The notes under the pieces were generated by a model. It saw nothing but the letters and a program-made list of their open reading frames with translations, was not told where the DNA came from and ran no database searches. DNA of 64,000 nt from Pomphorhynchus laevis (taxonomy: Eukaryota > Acanthocephala > Palaeacanthocephala > Echinorhynchida > Pomphorhynchidae), in assembly GCA_012934845.2 (NCBI GenBank), contig WNNJ02000322.1:1-64000 (forward strand). Reading direction: 5' to 3'. Position 1 is the stretch's first letter. Each line of letters begins with the position of its first letter. Position numbers and translations under genes: made by a program. Positions 21,247 to 31,184 of this stretch are shown in pieces.

Positions 21247-21631
21247 TGTTGAAGTTTGTCGTCACACATAGGATGACTGGGCATACGTAGCGACTTTGAA
21301 TATCGCGAGAATAATTCGATTCTATTTCTTGGTCTGATGATGATATATATAATGATGCCTGGTGTTTATGCCTCCTTGTGAGAAAAACAGTGATTTATTT
21401 ATGAGTACACCATGTGGTATCCCAGGGCAGTGTAACAACAAGTTATATTTTAAATAAATTTATATATAGAATGCTGCCTTGTGTTTATACCTCCTTGTGA
21501 GTAAAACAGTGATATATACCAACATTCTGATGTAAGAATAAAATATCAAATAATTATAAAAATATATATTATAAAATATATATATTATTACAGGAACGAA
21601 GAAGAACATATCCTTTCTTTGACATAAATTC

Positions 21632-21662
21632 TATATTTCGATAGCTGTTGCTATCATCAGGA
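21632..21662 (-). ncRNA. Hammerhead-like hairpin in a PLE pseudo-LTR
   Basis: Minus strand: CTGATGA, a stem GATAGC/GCTATC with loop AACA, GAAA, then the self-complementary ATAT. The stem overlaps the last two bases of CTGATGA, so spacing is not fully canonical. Similar hairpins are at 24,505-24,535, 28,490-28,523 and 53,714-53,743. Confidence 0.45.
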
Positions 21663-22049
21663 TTAAAAAAAAGGTTTCACAATTTTCCCTCGTGTTTGCA
21701 ATATTTATACAAAAATACAAGCATTAATGTGCAACGCATTTCTACTCAAAAGACAAAGAAAATACCGAGAAACGAAACAATCGTACACTAAAATTTTACA
21801 CATTTAAAAAACAACAAAAAGAAGAAAAAACAGAATCATAAAACAAAATAAAATTAAAATCATAAAATAAGTGACAAAAAATTCGAATTTAATAATAAAA
21901 ATAATGTAAAAGTAGAGTAATAAATTATAATGTAATCTAAACCAAAACAAAATAATAATACAATTAAAAAAACAAACGAATTGAAAAAAATTAAAATAAT
22001 GTAATATTGGAATAATTAATTATAATTTAATTTACGGTTGTAATCGGAT

Positions 22050-22480
22050 ATATTATTAAGCATTAAATTAGGTTATTTTTTTTAAATAAAATACGCTTCT
22101 TGAATAATGCGATATAGCAAGTTACTTTCAAATGATAAAATAGATGTATTTTCAAAATCAACGGAATGATTCAAACTCACAAAATGCTAAGCAACAGCAC
22201 TAGAATTGGTCCCTTTACGTGCATTATAATTATGTTGTTTAATAAGCTTAACCAAACCATGACCGGTTTGACCAACGTATACCTGATCACATTCTTCAAG
22301 GTATTTTATAAGCAATGGCATCTTTGTTAAAATCTGGTTTATGCTTAAAAATGTTGTAAAGTTTAGGTAACTTTCTGTTAAAAATGTGCACTTTGTTAAT
22401 GCAACTATTTTTGATGTTATTGCTAATAAACTTTGAAAATACTGAATTCTACTTGTTACTAACAAACGGTATTCCTATAT
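22050..22480 (-). pseudogene. PLE C-terminal GIY-YIG domain
   Basis: Contains LEECDQVYVGQTGHGLVKLIKQHN, given as LEECDQVYVGQT and GLVKLIKQHN, then KGTNSSAVA: the GIY-YIG core with YVG and the basic/His helix. The C-terminal end, with Glu and Asn positions, continues in a shifted frame to about 22,050. It is nearly identical to the plus-strand copy at 25,132-25,578, where the arginine is kept as KRIKQH. Confidence 0.65.
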
Positions 22481-23097
22481 GATGTATTCTTTTTTAGGAC
22501 CAAAAACTTTATTTTTATGCGCTAAAGATTTAAATTTAGCTTTCTTTATAGCCCAAAGCGAAAGCCCCATTTTAGTAAATTATGTGTGATAGCCTGTTCT
22601 CTTTCACAAATTAAATTATAGTTAGAACAGATAAGCCTGCAACGTAATTAATGTGACGTAGCAGCGGAAATCAGCCAATTAGTTGGAACGTTTGAAGTCC
22701 AAGAAACAATATCTGGCCCTGCACCAAATTTTTAATAGACACATGTTTGAAGTATAGAAGAATTAACCCGCTTAACCAAGATATCGAGAAAAGGTATACC
22801 CACGTTAGATTCAGAAGAAACGCACCATTGAACTCGATAATCCTTAGAATTTAGCGTGTGGGTAATGAAATCCTGTGTAACGCAATTCTGAGCACCCAAA
22901 AATACGTCGTCAACATAACGAAACTACTTGACAACTCCATCAATACTATTGACAAAAGAATTTTCCCAATTCCTCATGTATAACTCGGACAATACAGAAG
23001 AAAGAGGGTTGCCCATTGCCAATCCATCGATCTGATCCCACATTACAGATTCAAAAATAAAATTACAACGACTGGTACACATTGTGAGGAAAATATG

Positions 23098-23493
23098 TCA
23101 ATCTTTATGATTAAGAGAAATATCACAAGGTGGGTTAAGAGCTAATATATCACCTGCAATGTTTATAGCATCAGAGAGCGGAACGTTATTGTAGAGGGAG
23201 GTGATGTCAGCTGTAAACAATGCATGTTCAAGAGCGTTATGTCCACGGATTAAACGAGAAAAATGAGGTCCATCTTTAATGTATGAGAAATGACTATCAG
23301 ATATATAAAATCGTAAAGTGGTAGCAATAAACTTTGTAATTTTATAAGAAAAAGTAGAATATGAAGCAACAATTGGTCTTGCACTGTGTTGAACTTTGTG
23401 AGTTTTCGGCAATAAGTATAAAAATCCTGGTTTAGCATTTTTTAAAAGATAAGATTTAGGAAACTTATCAGAAATTTTTCCTTTAGAAAACAA
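23098..23493 (-). pseudogene. PLE reverse transcriptase, N-terminal half
   Basis: About 130 codons: FLYLLPKTHKVQHSARPIVA (PLE 'LPK-x-HK ... RPI' motif), FSYKITKFIATTLR, and LFTADITSLYNNVPLSDAI (motif A, equivalent to D-x-x-SLYTNVP). Motifs B and C lie further down in broken frames between 22,480 and 23,098. The N-terminal region is the separate frame upstream (23,506-24,381). Confidence 0.7.
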
Positions 23494-23505
23494 CTGCCGT
23501 AGGAA

Positions 23506-24381
23506 TCAATTAAACTCACTATGTCGAGTAGCTGTAGGATCATTATTTAATCGAACAAATTTGTGGCAATTTAGTAATGAAAGATCCATTCGCGTATATT
23601 CTTCTTTATACAAAACAACAAACTTGTTACACTTATCATCCTTGGATACGACCAAACCCTCTTCATCAAATTCTTTTTTAACACTAATGATGGTTTTCTT
23701 CAAAACATTGAAAACATCTGCATCTTTACTCGTTAATTTAAAGTTTAAATTGAGGAAATTGTCTAAATTATAAATAGTGTTTTCTGAGAAAATAAAAGTC
23801 TTTTCTAACTTTGAAGCTAATTTGTGTGCGCGTAAACGACATGGTGGAGTAAAGTAAGGACCTAATTCAAGTATATTACGTTGTTCAATAGTTAATGATT
23901 TATCAGTCCAATTTGTAATGTTTAATGGAGCTTTAGTGACTGGCTTCAATGAATTTACAAACGTTTGGTTACCTATTGATTTGTAACAAATAAAATAATT
24001 CTTTTCATTATATAGTCTAAAGAATTTGTATAAATGTTTAAAACCAATATTCATTGTATAAAGTTTACATTTATTATTTATACTATTATTTAATTTATAT
24101 AAAAAATCATTAGATATATGAAAAAACAATTTTTGGAAAAGAAAAATAGAATGATATTTAAGAGAAGAAATTAATCGAAATTCATAAGAAATTGCAAATT
24201 TTAAAATCAAATTACTTACATGCGAGGCACATCTAGAAAATTTAAAATTCTTAATACCGGTAGTAACTCTGGCGCATACAGGTACAATATTCTCTCTCTT
24301 ACAAACTTTGAGAAAATGAATTGAGAATAGGCATTTTGCGATTTTGAGTTCGGTTTTTTCCAAATCCCTAGCAGTTAACAA
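23506..24381 (-). pseudogene. PLE N-terminal region
   Basis: A 290-codon frame immediately upstream of the RT frame, ending with GLVVSKDDKCNKFVVLYKEE (the PLE 'i-x-x-aDK-x-x-x-vv' segment that precedes the RT) and MDLSLLNCHKFVRLNNDPT. The earlier part is Lys/Phe/Leu-rich with no domain I recognise, as usual for PLE N-termini. It probably starts near 24,380, just inside the pseudo-LTR. Confidence 0.65.
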
Positions 24382-24739
24382 GACAGCAGTTCCATAGTAC
24401 TAACAAATTTGTTAATAAATACTAAACCTATAATCTTCTTCCATTTCAAATATATAGTTATTACAGGAACGAAGAAGAACATATCCTTTATTTGATAAAG
24501 ATTCTATATTTCGAAATATTCTGCTATCATCAGGATTACAAAACAAATATTTCACAATTTCCCCCGTGTTTCCAACATTTATAAAAAATTCAAGCATTGA
24601 TGTGCCCCGCATTTCTACTTAAAAGACAAAGAAAATACCGAGAAACGAAACAATCGTACTCTAAAATTTTACACACATTTTTAAACAACAAAAAGAAAAA
24701 AACAGAATCATAAAACAAAATAAAATTTAAATCAATACA

Positions 24740-25860
24740 TTATCCACACAATAAATTCTAAGGATTATCGAATTCAATGGTGCGTTTCTTCTGAATCTAA
24801 CGTGGGTATACCTTTTCTCGATATCTTGGTTAAGCGGGTTAATTCTTCTATACTTCAAACATGTGTCTATTAAAAATTTGGTACAGGGCCAGATATTGTT
24901 TCTTGGACTTCAAACGTTCCAACTAATTGGCTGATTTCCGCTGCTACGTCACATTAATTACGTTGCAGGCTCATCTGTTCTAACTATCACTTAATTTGTG
25001 AAAGAGAAAAGGCTAATTTACTAAAAAGTGGTTTTCCGCTTTGGGCTATCAAGAAAGCAAAATTTAAATCTTAAGCGCATAAAAATATAGTTTTTGGTCT
25101 TAAAAAAGAATACATTATATAGGAATACCTTTTGTTAGTAACAAGTGGAATTCAGTATTTTCAAAGTTTATTAGCAATAACATCAAAAATAGTTGCATTA
25201 ACAAAGTGCACATTTTTAACAGAAAGTTACCTAAACTTTACAACATTTTTAAGCATAAACCAGATTTTAACAAAGATGCCATTGCTTATAAAATACCTTG
25301 AAGAATGTGATCAGGTATACGTTGGTCAAACCGGTCATGGTTTGGTTAAGCGTATTAAACAACATAATTATAATGTACGTAAAGGGACCAATGCTAGTGC
25401 TGTTTTTCAGCATTTTGTGAGTTTGATTGATTCCGTGGATTTTGAAAATGCATCTATTTTATCATTTGAAAGTAACTTGTTATCACGCATCATTCAAGAA
25501 GCTTATTTTATTAAAAAAGAACTTAATTTAATGCTTATTAATAAATCCGAATACAACTTTAAATTAAATTATAATTAATTATTCCAATATTGCATTATTT
25601 TATTAATTATTTTAATTATTTTTTATTATTAGATTATTTTATTTTTTCAATTCGTTTGTTTTTTCTAATTGTATTATTATTTTGTTTTGGTTTAGATTAA
25701 ATTATAATTTATTACTCTACTTTTACATTATTTTTATTATTAAATTCGTATTTTTTTGTCACTTATTTTATGTTTTTAATTTTTAATCAAATAAAGGATA
25801 TTTTCTTCTTCGTTGCTATAATATTTATATATTTGAAATGGAAGATGATTGTGGTTGTAG
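24740..25860 (+). mobile_element. Inverted partial copy of the same PLE
   Basis: Starts within the RT (VGIPFLDILVKRVNSS near 24,795), passes the connector (CEREKANLLKSGFPLWAIKK near 25,005) and GIY-YIG, then the 3' untranslated part to about 25,860, where it matches the pseudo-LTR without its hairpin. It faces the copy at 21,589-24,725, giving an inverted repeat of roughly 1 kb arms. Inverse partial partners are common at PLE insertions. Confidence 0.7.
25132..25578 (+). pseudogene. PLE GIY-YIG domain, more complete copy
   Basis: About 148 codons: LEECDQVYVGQTGHG, LVKRIKQHNYNVRKGTNAS, ILSFESNLLSRIIQEAYFIKK (given in parts: ILSFESNLL and RIIQEAYFIKK). YVGQT, the arginine of KRIKQH and the glutamate of QEAYFI match the GIY-YIG active site. 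The start is arbitrary, since the frame runs in from the RT connector. Confidence 0.65.
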
Positions 25861-25974
25861 TATTTATTAATTATAAAAATATAATAAATGTATTTTTTAT
25901 ATTTAATTACGATTATAGTACATTCTATGCCTACATCGGATTTGCACTCAACAGTTTGTTTTTAATAGTTGATA

Positions 25975-26070
25975 ATGATCCATTGTTGATAGATAATTAT
26001 TGGAGCTGGATTAAATAAAAAAGAAATTAATTTTGATATTTTGAAGATTACAGAAAATGATGATAACATT
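25975..26070 (+). repeat. Short PLE-associated repeat
   Basis: GATAATTATTGGAGCTGGAT (25,992-26,015 region) recurs at 53,645-53,700, next to a hammerhead-like hairpin there. Probably a relic of a pseudo-LTR from a related PLE. Confidence 0.45.
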
Positions 26071-26520
26071 TTGAAATATTAAAAAAAATCTTCCTTTCTT
26101 TGATCCAACTTCAATAATTCTTTATCAACAGTTTGTATCGCGTTTCCAACGTCATATCCACTCGATCGTTTTATCTACGATCCATTAAACTGGCTGCTCC
26201 AGTGATGTATATATACATTTTTGTATGTTACTTTTGGTAGGGGATCGTATTCAAACGATCTATTGGAAAACTACCTTAGTTGTGCGATCCGCTAACCGGA
26301 TCACTGTTTTTCATGCTGCCACTTAAAATGAATTGATTTATCATGCTACCATATTGATTGCACCTGTGAGTTGAAAACAGTTTAATTAACAGCGCTTCAA
26401 GCTTTTATCAACTTATATCATAACGTAAAGATGACATTTACATAAGTATAAATATAAATTATAAATATAAATTATTTAAAATCTTACATTATTATTTATA
26501 ATTTATAATTATTTATAATT
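26071..26520. other. Nothing recognised
   Basis: Less AT-rich than its flanks around 26,130-26,340, but no coding signature. Confidence 0.35.
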
Positions 26521-26705
26521 GAATCAGCTAACTGAGTCTACTTATTTAATATAATTATAAAATAAACAAAACATAATTATGCTAAATCCAAATTTAGTAA
26601 TTAAATAATAAAATAATTGTTATAAGATTTTTTATAATTTAAATCAAGTTAAAATAAAAAATTGAAATTTAAAATAAAAGTCATTTTTATGAATTATTTA
26701 AATTT
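26521..26705 (-). mobile_element. Short PLE tail remnant
   Basis: AATCAGCTAACTGAGTCTAC (terminal motif, minus sense) plus about 160 bp of the adjoining AT-rich tail. It stops before the structured module, so it is the shortest 5'-truncated copy in the window. Confidence 0.65.
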
Positions 26706-28436
26706 TTTATGACATATAATCTCCATCATAATTCATTGTATATTATATATATTAATCTATCAGTTTATAAAGATTCTGGGTTATAAAAAATCTTAAAAAA
26801 TCTGTATTATAGAAAATCTTAAGATTATTTTAAATTTTCAAATTAATTTTCAAATTTATATTTTATTTAAAAAAAGTTCAACTAAACAAAATTAAAAACT
26901 AATATTGGCAAATTGCAAAATGCGTATATTACTGATCTGATTAGCCAATGGAAGTTTTTATGCTTGCAAGAGCCATAGCGATCTAGCCTGCTATCTTTTA
27001 TCATGTTAAAATATCTAATGAACATTGTGTCTATTTGATGTACATTAATCATCGCTATCTCGATCTAGTGGCGTTTATTTTGTTTATCAGCAAAGTTGTT
27101 ATTCTTATGAAATTTCAACACGTTTGGTGTTAGTAGACTATTTTCACAGACACCTTCTATTCCTATGCTATAGGGTAGAGATAATTAAAATGTTTTGCTA
27201 AAATATATCCATTTTAATATGTTACACATGCTGGCTAATCAATCAACATTAAATCAAATCAACTGAATGTTTTATGCTTCACTGCAAGAATGTGCCTCCG
27301 GCAACTAATTGAATATTTAAAATAAACTTCCCACTGTGTTTGTCTTTTATAATTTTTTACTTTGCAAAACAGTGTTAAAAAGCAGAAATTTACAGTTCAA
27401 TGACTGATCATTTGATTTTCAAATAACAAAATTTTAAAACATCGAAACTTTGGCGCTAGTAGTTACACTTCAACCCAATTGTCCCTTGATAATAAAGAAT
27501 TTATGCTTGCATAAATGCATTTCTTTTTTAAATGTTTCCCAGTTTTTTTATAAATCGATGAATTCATGTATTTTGGCCTCTGAATGCTATTTAGCCACAC
27601 ATGCATTTTTGTATACAAATGCATATGTGGCTAATACATTATACATATATAATGGATTATGTGCAAAGGATATAAACTCTTATTACTTTATTGAATGCAA
27701 TAACATATTCCACAATATATTAAAAATTACCGAAAACTATTATTGCCATTTGATTTATTATTTAAAATTATAATAATTTAATATAATATTTTAAATTTTA
27801 TAAAAATTTTATATTTTGTTTTAACAGATTTCTAGACAAATTATTTATTTGTTAAGTAGCATAAAATCTAAAAACATTTTGAGACTTAAATCTAAAAACC
27901 TTTCGTCAGGGAAATAAGATTATTGTAGAATAAAGTAAATATCAACAAAAAATAATTATCTCAAATCCTGACAATTAACATAAGAGCGAACGATTGCAAA
28001 AGGATTAGGCATTAAAGGCCTATTTTTTAATTGAAAAGTTAGAAAAAATGAGCGTCAAGATAACATTAACAGAAATTACGTCTGAATTAGCGAATCACAA
28101 CAGATCCATCAGTTCATCGCAATTTCATCATATTTATCGCATCCTAATGAATTTATCGATTGCCAATTGCGCTCCTAAATGATATCGAATCGTTCTTCAT
28201 TTTTGTCAATTACGAAATAAAAAAAATACAATTTAAATTTTTGAATATTTATTTAATTAAAATTGTTTGATGACTATTTTATTCTGCATGCTACTTTAAT
28301 CCTATCTATAAGCCAACAGCAGTACGCTACACTTTAGTATTTGTTGACTTTATTAGCTACAGATACATTAACTACATTGAATGTTTTGGTCATTTTAATG
28401 CTAGCTGACGATCATTCGACATGTCTGCTTTTATTG
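26706..28436. other. AT-rich spacer, no supported gene
   Basis: A plus-strand frame at 27,450-27,773 has no family signature and lacks an ATG at its left end. I see no repeats from the families above. Confidence 0.4.
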
Positions 28437-28560
28437 GTATAGTTATTACAGGAACGAAGAAGAAAATATTTTTTATTTGATAAAAAAAACTATATTTCGA
28501 TAGCTTTTGCTATCATCATCAGGATTACAAAAAAATGTTTCACATTTTTTATTAGTAAAT
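28437..28560 (-). repeat. Solo PLE pseudo-LTR piece with hammerhead-like hairpin
   Basis: Begins with the pseudo-LTR start (TTACAGGAACGAAGAAGAA). On the minus strand the hairpin reads CTGATGA-T-GATAGC-AAAA-GCTATC-GAAA (28,490-28,523), with one extra base between CTGATGA and a perfect six-pair stem. It ends abruptly at about 28,560. Confidence 0.6.
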
Positions 28561-29598
28561 AGAGCTAATGAAATACTATCGTCCTACATTTTGCAAATTA
28601 AAAGGACCGAAACGTGAAACGTAGGTATTGGATCATTAGTTGATGAGGTCGACGAATGCTAAGTATTAAAATATTTTTCGACTTTCAAATGAAGATTAAT
28701 TAGGGATTATTTGTTTAAATTGGGTTTTCATCCTTGCAATGACAAAAAATAAATCATTTTGTTGGAATGTTTCATAAGAAGTAATAAATGTAATAAATTG
28801 AATTTTATAATATTTATTTAAATTTATAATTATTTATTTAAATTAAATTATTTATTTATTTAATTATTATTTATTTAAAATATTTTAATTGTAATATTAA
28901 TTAAATATTAAATATTAAAATTGCAATATTACGAAAACAATTTAAGTATTTGACTATTTATTTTAAATTAAAAAAACAACGTAATATAATATATTACTTA
29001 ATACAATTTTTTAATAATTACAAAACTAAAATTAATATTACAATTTAAATATTATTTTATATTTAAATAGATATTACAATGTACAATATTACTTATAACA
29101 ATTTATTGATAATTACGAAATAAAAATAATACTTGCAATTTAAATATTTATTTTATATTTAAATATCACAATATACAATTTTACTTATTTCAATTTATTA
29201 CTTCTTACGAAATGTATTTATTCAACATATGCAAATTTGTACATTTTGTATTAACATTTGGATATTTCGCATAACTCTAAATTATTTTCAATTATTAGGC
29301 CAGCGTGAATTGGCATGTCATATAAAGTCAACATGGTTGCTTAAAAAACGGTTAACTAAAAAATTAAAAATCGACATTGTTATTGTTGTCATACACTGTA
29401 AAGCTGCTATCCTATCGCTAGCAATACAATTATTGTTACATTACATATAACATAGACATTTTTATGACATTGTAGGTTAATGTAGAAAAAAACTACATAT
29501 ATCTCACATTTACTTTTTCTACACGCCAATTCATTTTTTCAAAACATATCTCATAGAATAGCTAAATTAAAAATAGTTACAATATAAAATTGTACCTA
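28561..29598. other. AT-rich, possible upstream region of the LITAF gene
   Basis: Long A/T runs with no recognisable elements. It could hold the promoter of the next gene, but no TATA or initiator can be chosen with confidence. Confidence 0.3.
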
Positions 29599-29870
29599 AT
29601 GGAGGATAAGCACGGCACACTGGATCAAAACAATCCAATTATGTTAGAAGCCATTGGTAAAGGAACTAATAACAATAGCGGACGAACAGTTTGTAGCTCA
29701 TATAGTGACTCGATAATGAATGGTCAATTAAATGGTTGTAAGGCTGTTATAGTAAGCAAATATCCACAAACAATTAGATGCTTAAATTGTCGAAATGAAG
29801 TACAGACTGATGTTCAATACGAGATAGGTGCAACCAGCTTGTTTTCATCGATGCTTTGTGTATTGTCTGG
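29599..29870 (+). CDS. LITAF-domain protein, first coding exon
   Basis: Starts at ATG 29,599 (MEDKHGTLDQNN). About 50 polar residues lead to PQTIRCLNCRNEVQT, YEIGATSLFSSMLCVLSG, which matches the first half of the LITAF (LPS-induced TNF factor) domain: a C-x2-C knuckle, then a G-A-x-x hydrophobic membrane-dipping segment. LITAF proteins bind zinc and sit on endosomal/lysosomal membranes. The exon ends at a strong donor (GTAAGT at 29,871). The second half, with the H-x-C-x2-C knuckle, should be in the next exon. An acceptor at 30,114 is plausible, but what follows lacks the cysteines, so the gene may be decayed or the exon lies elsewhere. Confidence 0.6.
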
Positions 29871-30632
29871 GTAAGTGTTGAATTTTACATTCTAAGAGCC
29901 AAGAGGATTAACATAAAATCCATCTTAGCTTCAAGAAATTAAATATTGATGGCAAGTGATAGTAATCGAGATGTGCTCTGAAAGAATTTAAACAACCCTT
30001 TATAAAATAAAGTCGTTCAAGACAGTAATTTAAAACTTAATCAGTTCATATGATTACATAAAATGTTCTAAAAATCGTAACTTGGTGCAGAATATTGATA
30101 TGATTTATTAACAGCGACAGCCTGTTTGTTACGGTCAAAAGTGAACGTCATGTCATACCAAAAAGAACAAACAGCAACACGCTTTAATCAGATTTTATAG
30201 GTATTTTGATATCTTCAATGCAAAAATAGCATCATTAGACATAAGTATAACAAATTTAAAATAAAAAACAACGGATCGGGTGGTAATTACAAAAGCTACT
30301 AATAGGATATCCGGGTCGCTTGGAACCGCTACATAACCATCACTGCACACAGCCATATCCACACTGCAAACGACAATATATAAATAATTTAAAATCCTAA
30401 ATGTCATCATTAAAACATATATTCCTAAGTCAAGCGCTGAATTTGTTGAACGATTGCACTGATTTTAATGACTACTCATCACAGCTTATTTGGACGTATG
30501 CGATTTATTCGCAAATGTACAAATCAGAAACGGAACGGTTTAAAAAATGTACAAATGGAACGGTTTAAAATAATACTGAAAAAGCTGTTGTCAGAAGATC
30601 ATTTTAGGCTATAATTAAAAATATATTTAAAC
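29871..30632. other. Intron or decayed 3' part of the LITAF gene
   Basis: An acceptor-like TTATTAACAG ends at 30,114. Neither compatible frame after it shows the second LITAF zinc knuckle. Nothing else recognised. Confidence 0.35.
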
Positions 30633-30822
30633 GAGTTCGTATTCTGTTGTTCAATTTGAAATCTATACAAATAGATAGATGATGTAGCTAAGAAAACTGT
30701 TCGTGTTTTCTTAGCTACAAGAAAACTGTTCGTGTTTTCTTAGCAACAGAATTACGAGTTCGTATTCTGTTGTTCAATTTGAAATCTATACAAATAGATA
30801 GATGATGTAGCTAAGAAAACTG
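30633..30822 (+). repeat. Direct repeat with internal palindrome
   Basis: About 72 bp starting ACGAGTTCGTATTCTG occurs at 30,633-30,704 and again at 30,745-30,822, essentially identical. Between them GTAGCTAAGAAAAC/GTTTTCTTAGCTAC forms a palindrome whose halves are themselves repeated. Confidence 0.7.
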
Positions 30823-31060
30823 TTATCGAACCAACAATTAACAACAATTATATATGGAATATCTAGAAAGTGTATTTTTATCTTTACGTAGAACAGGGAT
30901 AGGGAAGCCTGAGTACTTTAGAGGCTATATTTTCATCTTATTCTGACCTGACGGTTTGCAGAATTGACATTAAATTGAACTTGGGTTACAGTAATAAAAT
31001 GTTAAAGATCACATATGAGCAACCTCTGTACCGCGCTTCGACGGTTCCCCATATGTGATC

Positions 31061-31155
31061 AATTTATCTTTTATCGTATATAAGATAAAAGATAAATTAT
31101 CTTCTTTAGCTAAAGGCTGTGTTTTTGCAAATGGAATATTGAGCCAGTGATGAAC
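31061..31155 (-). pseudogene. Possible carboxylesterase/cholinesterase-like exon fragment
   Basis: On the minus strand a good acceptor (TTTTTATTTTCAG) ends at 31,156, followed by VHHWLNIPFAKTQPLAKED. V-x2-W-L-x-IPFA-K resembles the conserved N-terminal 'F-x-GIPYA-x-PP' strand of alpha/beta-hydrolase esterases. The double proline is lost. The frame then enters a 15-bp palindrome (31,061-31,098) and loses similarity. Only about 20 residues support it, so this may be chance. Confidence 0.3.
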
Positions 31156-31184
31156 CTGAAAATAAAAACAATTTAGAAAAACTG

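Larger units (their letters stand above)
20640..21540 (+). mobile_element. Retrozyme-like tandem repeat with hammerhead ribozymes
   Basis: One complete unit runs from the first predicted cleavage site (20,778/20,779) to the second (21,240/21,241), 462 bp; a second partial unit follows to about 21,540. Shared blocks include ATGACTGGGCATACGTAGCG and TATTTCTTGGTCTGATGATG. A short inverse piece of the unit precedes it (20,645-20,725). There is no coding frame. Tandem non-coding units of a few hundred bp bounded by type I hammerheads are the hallmark of retrozymes, whose circular RNAs are thought to be mobilised in animals by PLE machinery. A third copy lacking the ribozyme is at 62,030-62,215. 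Confidence 0.75.
21589..24725 (-). mobile_element. PLE with C-terminal GIY-YIG and LTR-like repeats
   Basis: Flanked by two direct repeats of about 260 bp (21,589-21,860 and 24,465-24,725), both starting TTACAGGAACGAAGAAGAAC on the plus strand. These fit the pseudo-LTRs of Penelope elements. Between them on the minus strand are an N-terminal region, RT, and a C-terminal GIY-YIG. Several frame breaks, so inactive. An inverted partial copy joins at about 24,740. The two lineages of PLE in this window differ in domain order. Confidence 0.75.

Noticed and set aside
25770-26018. 82-codon plus-strand frame
   Set aside because: Lies in the untranslated end of the PLE and contains only Ile/Phe/Tyr-rich sequence.
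27450-27773. 107-codon plus-strand frame
   Set aside because: No ATG at its left end, no recognisable motif, and composition typical of non-coding AT-rich sequence.
30115-30200. Second LITAF exon
   Set aside because: The acceptor is plausible, but the reading frames after it lack the H-x-C-x2-C knuckle.
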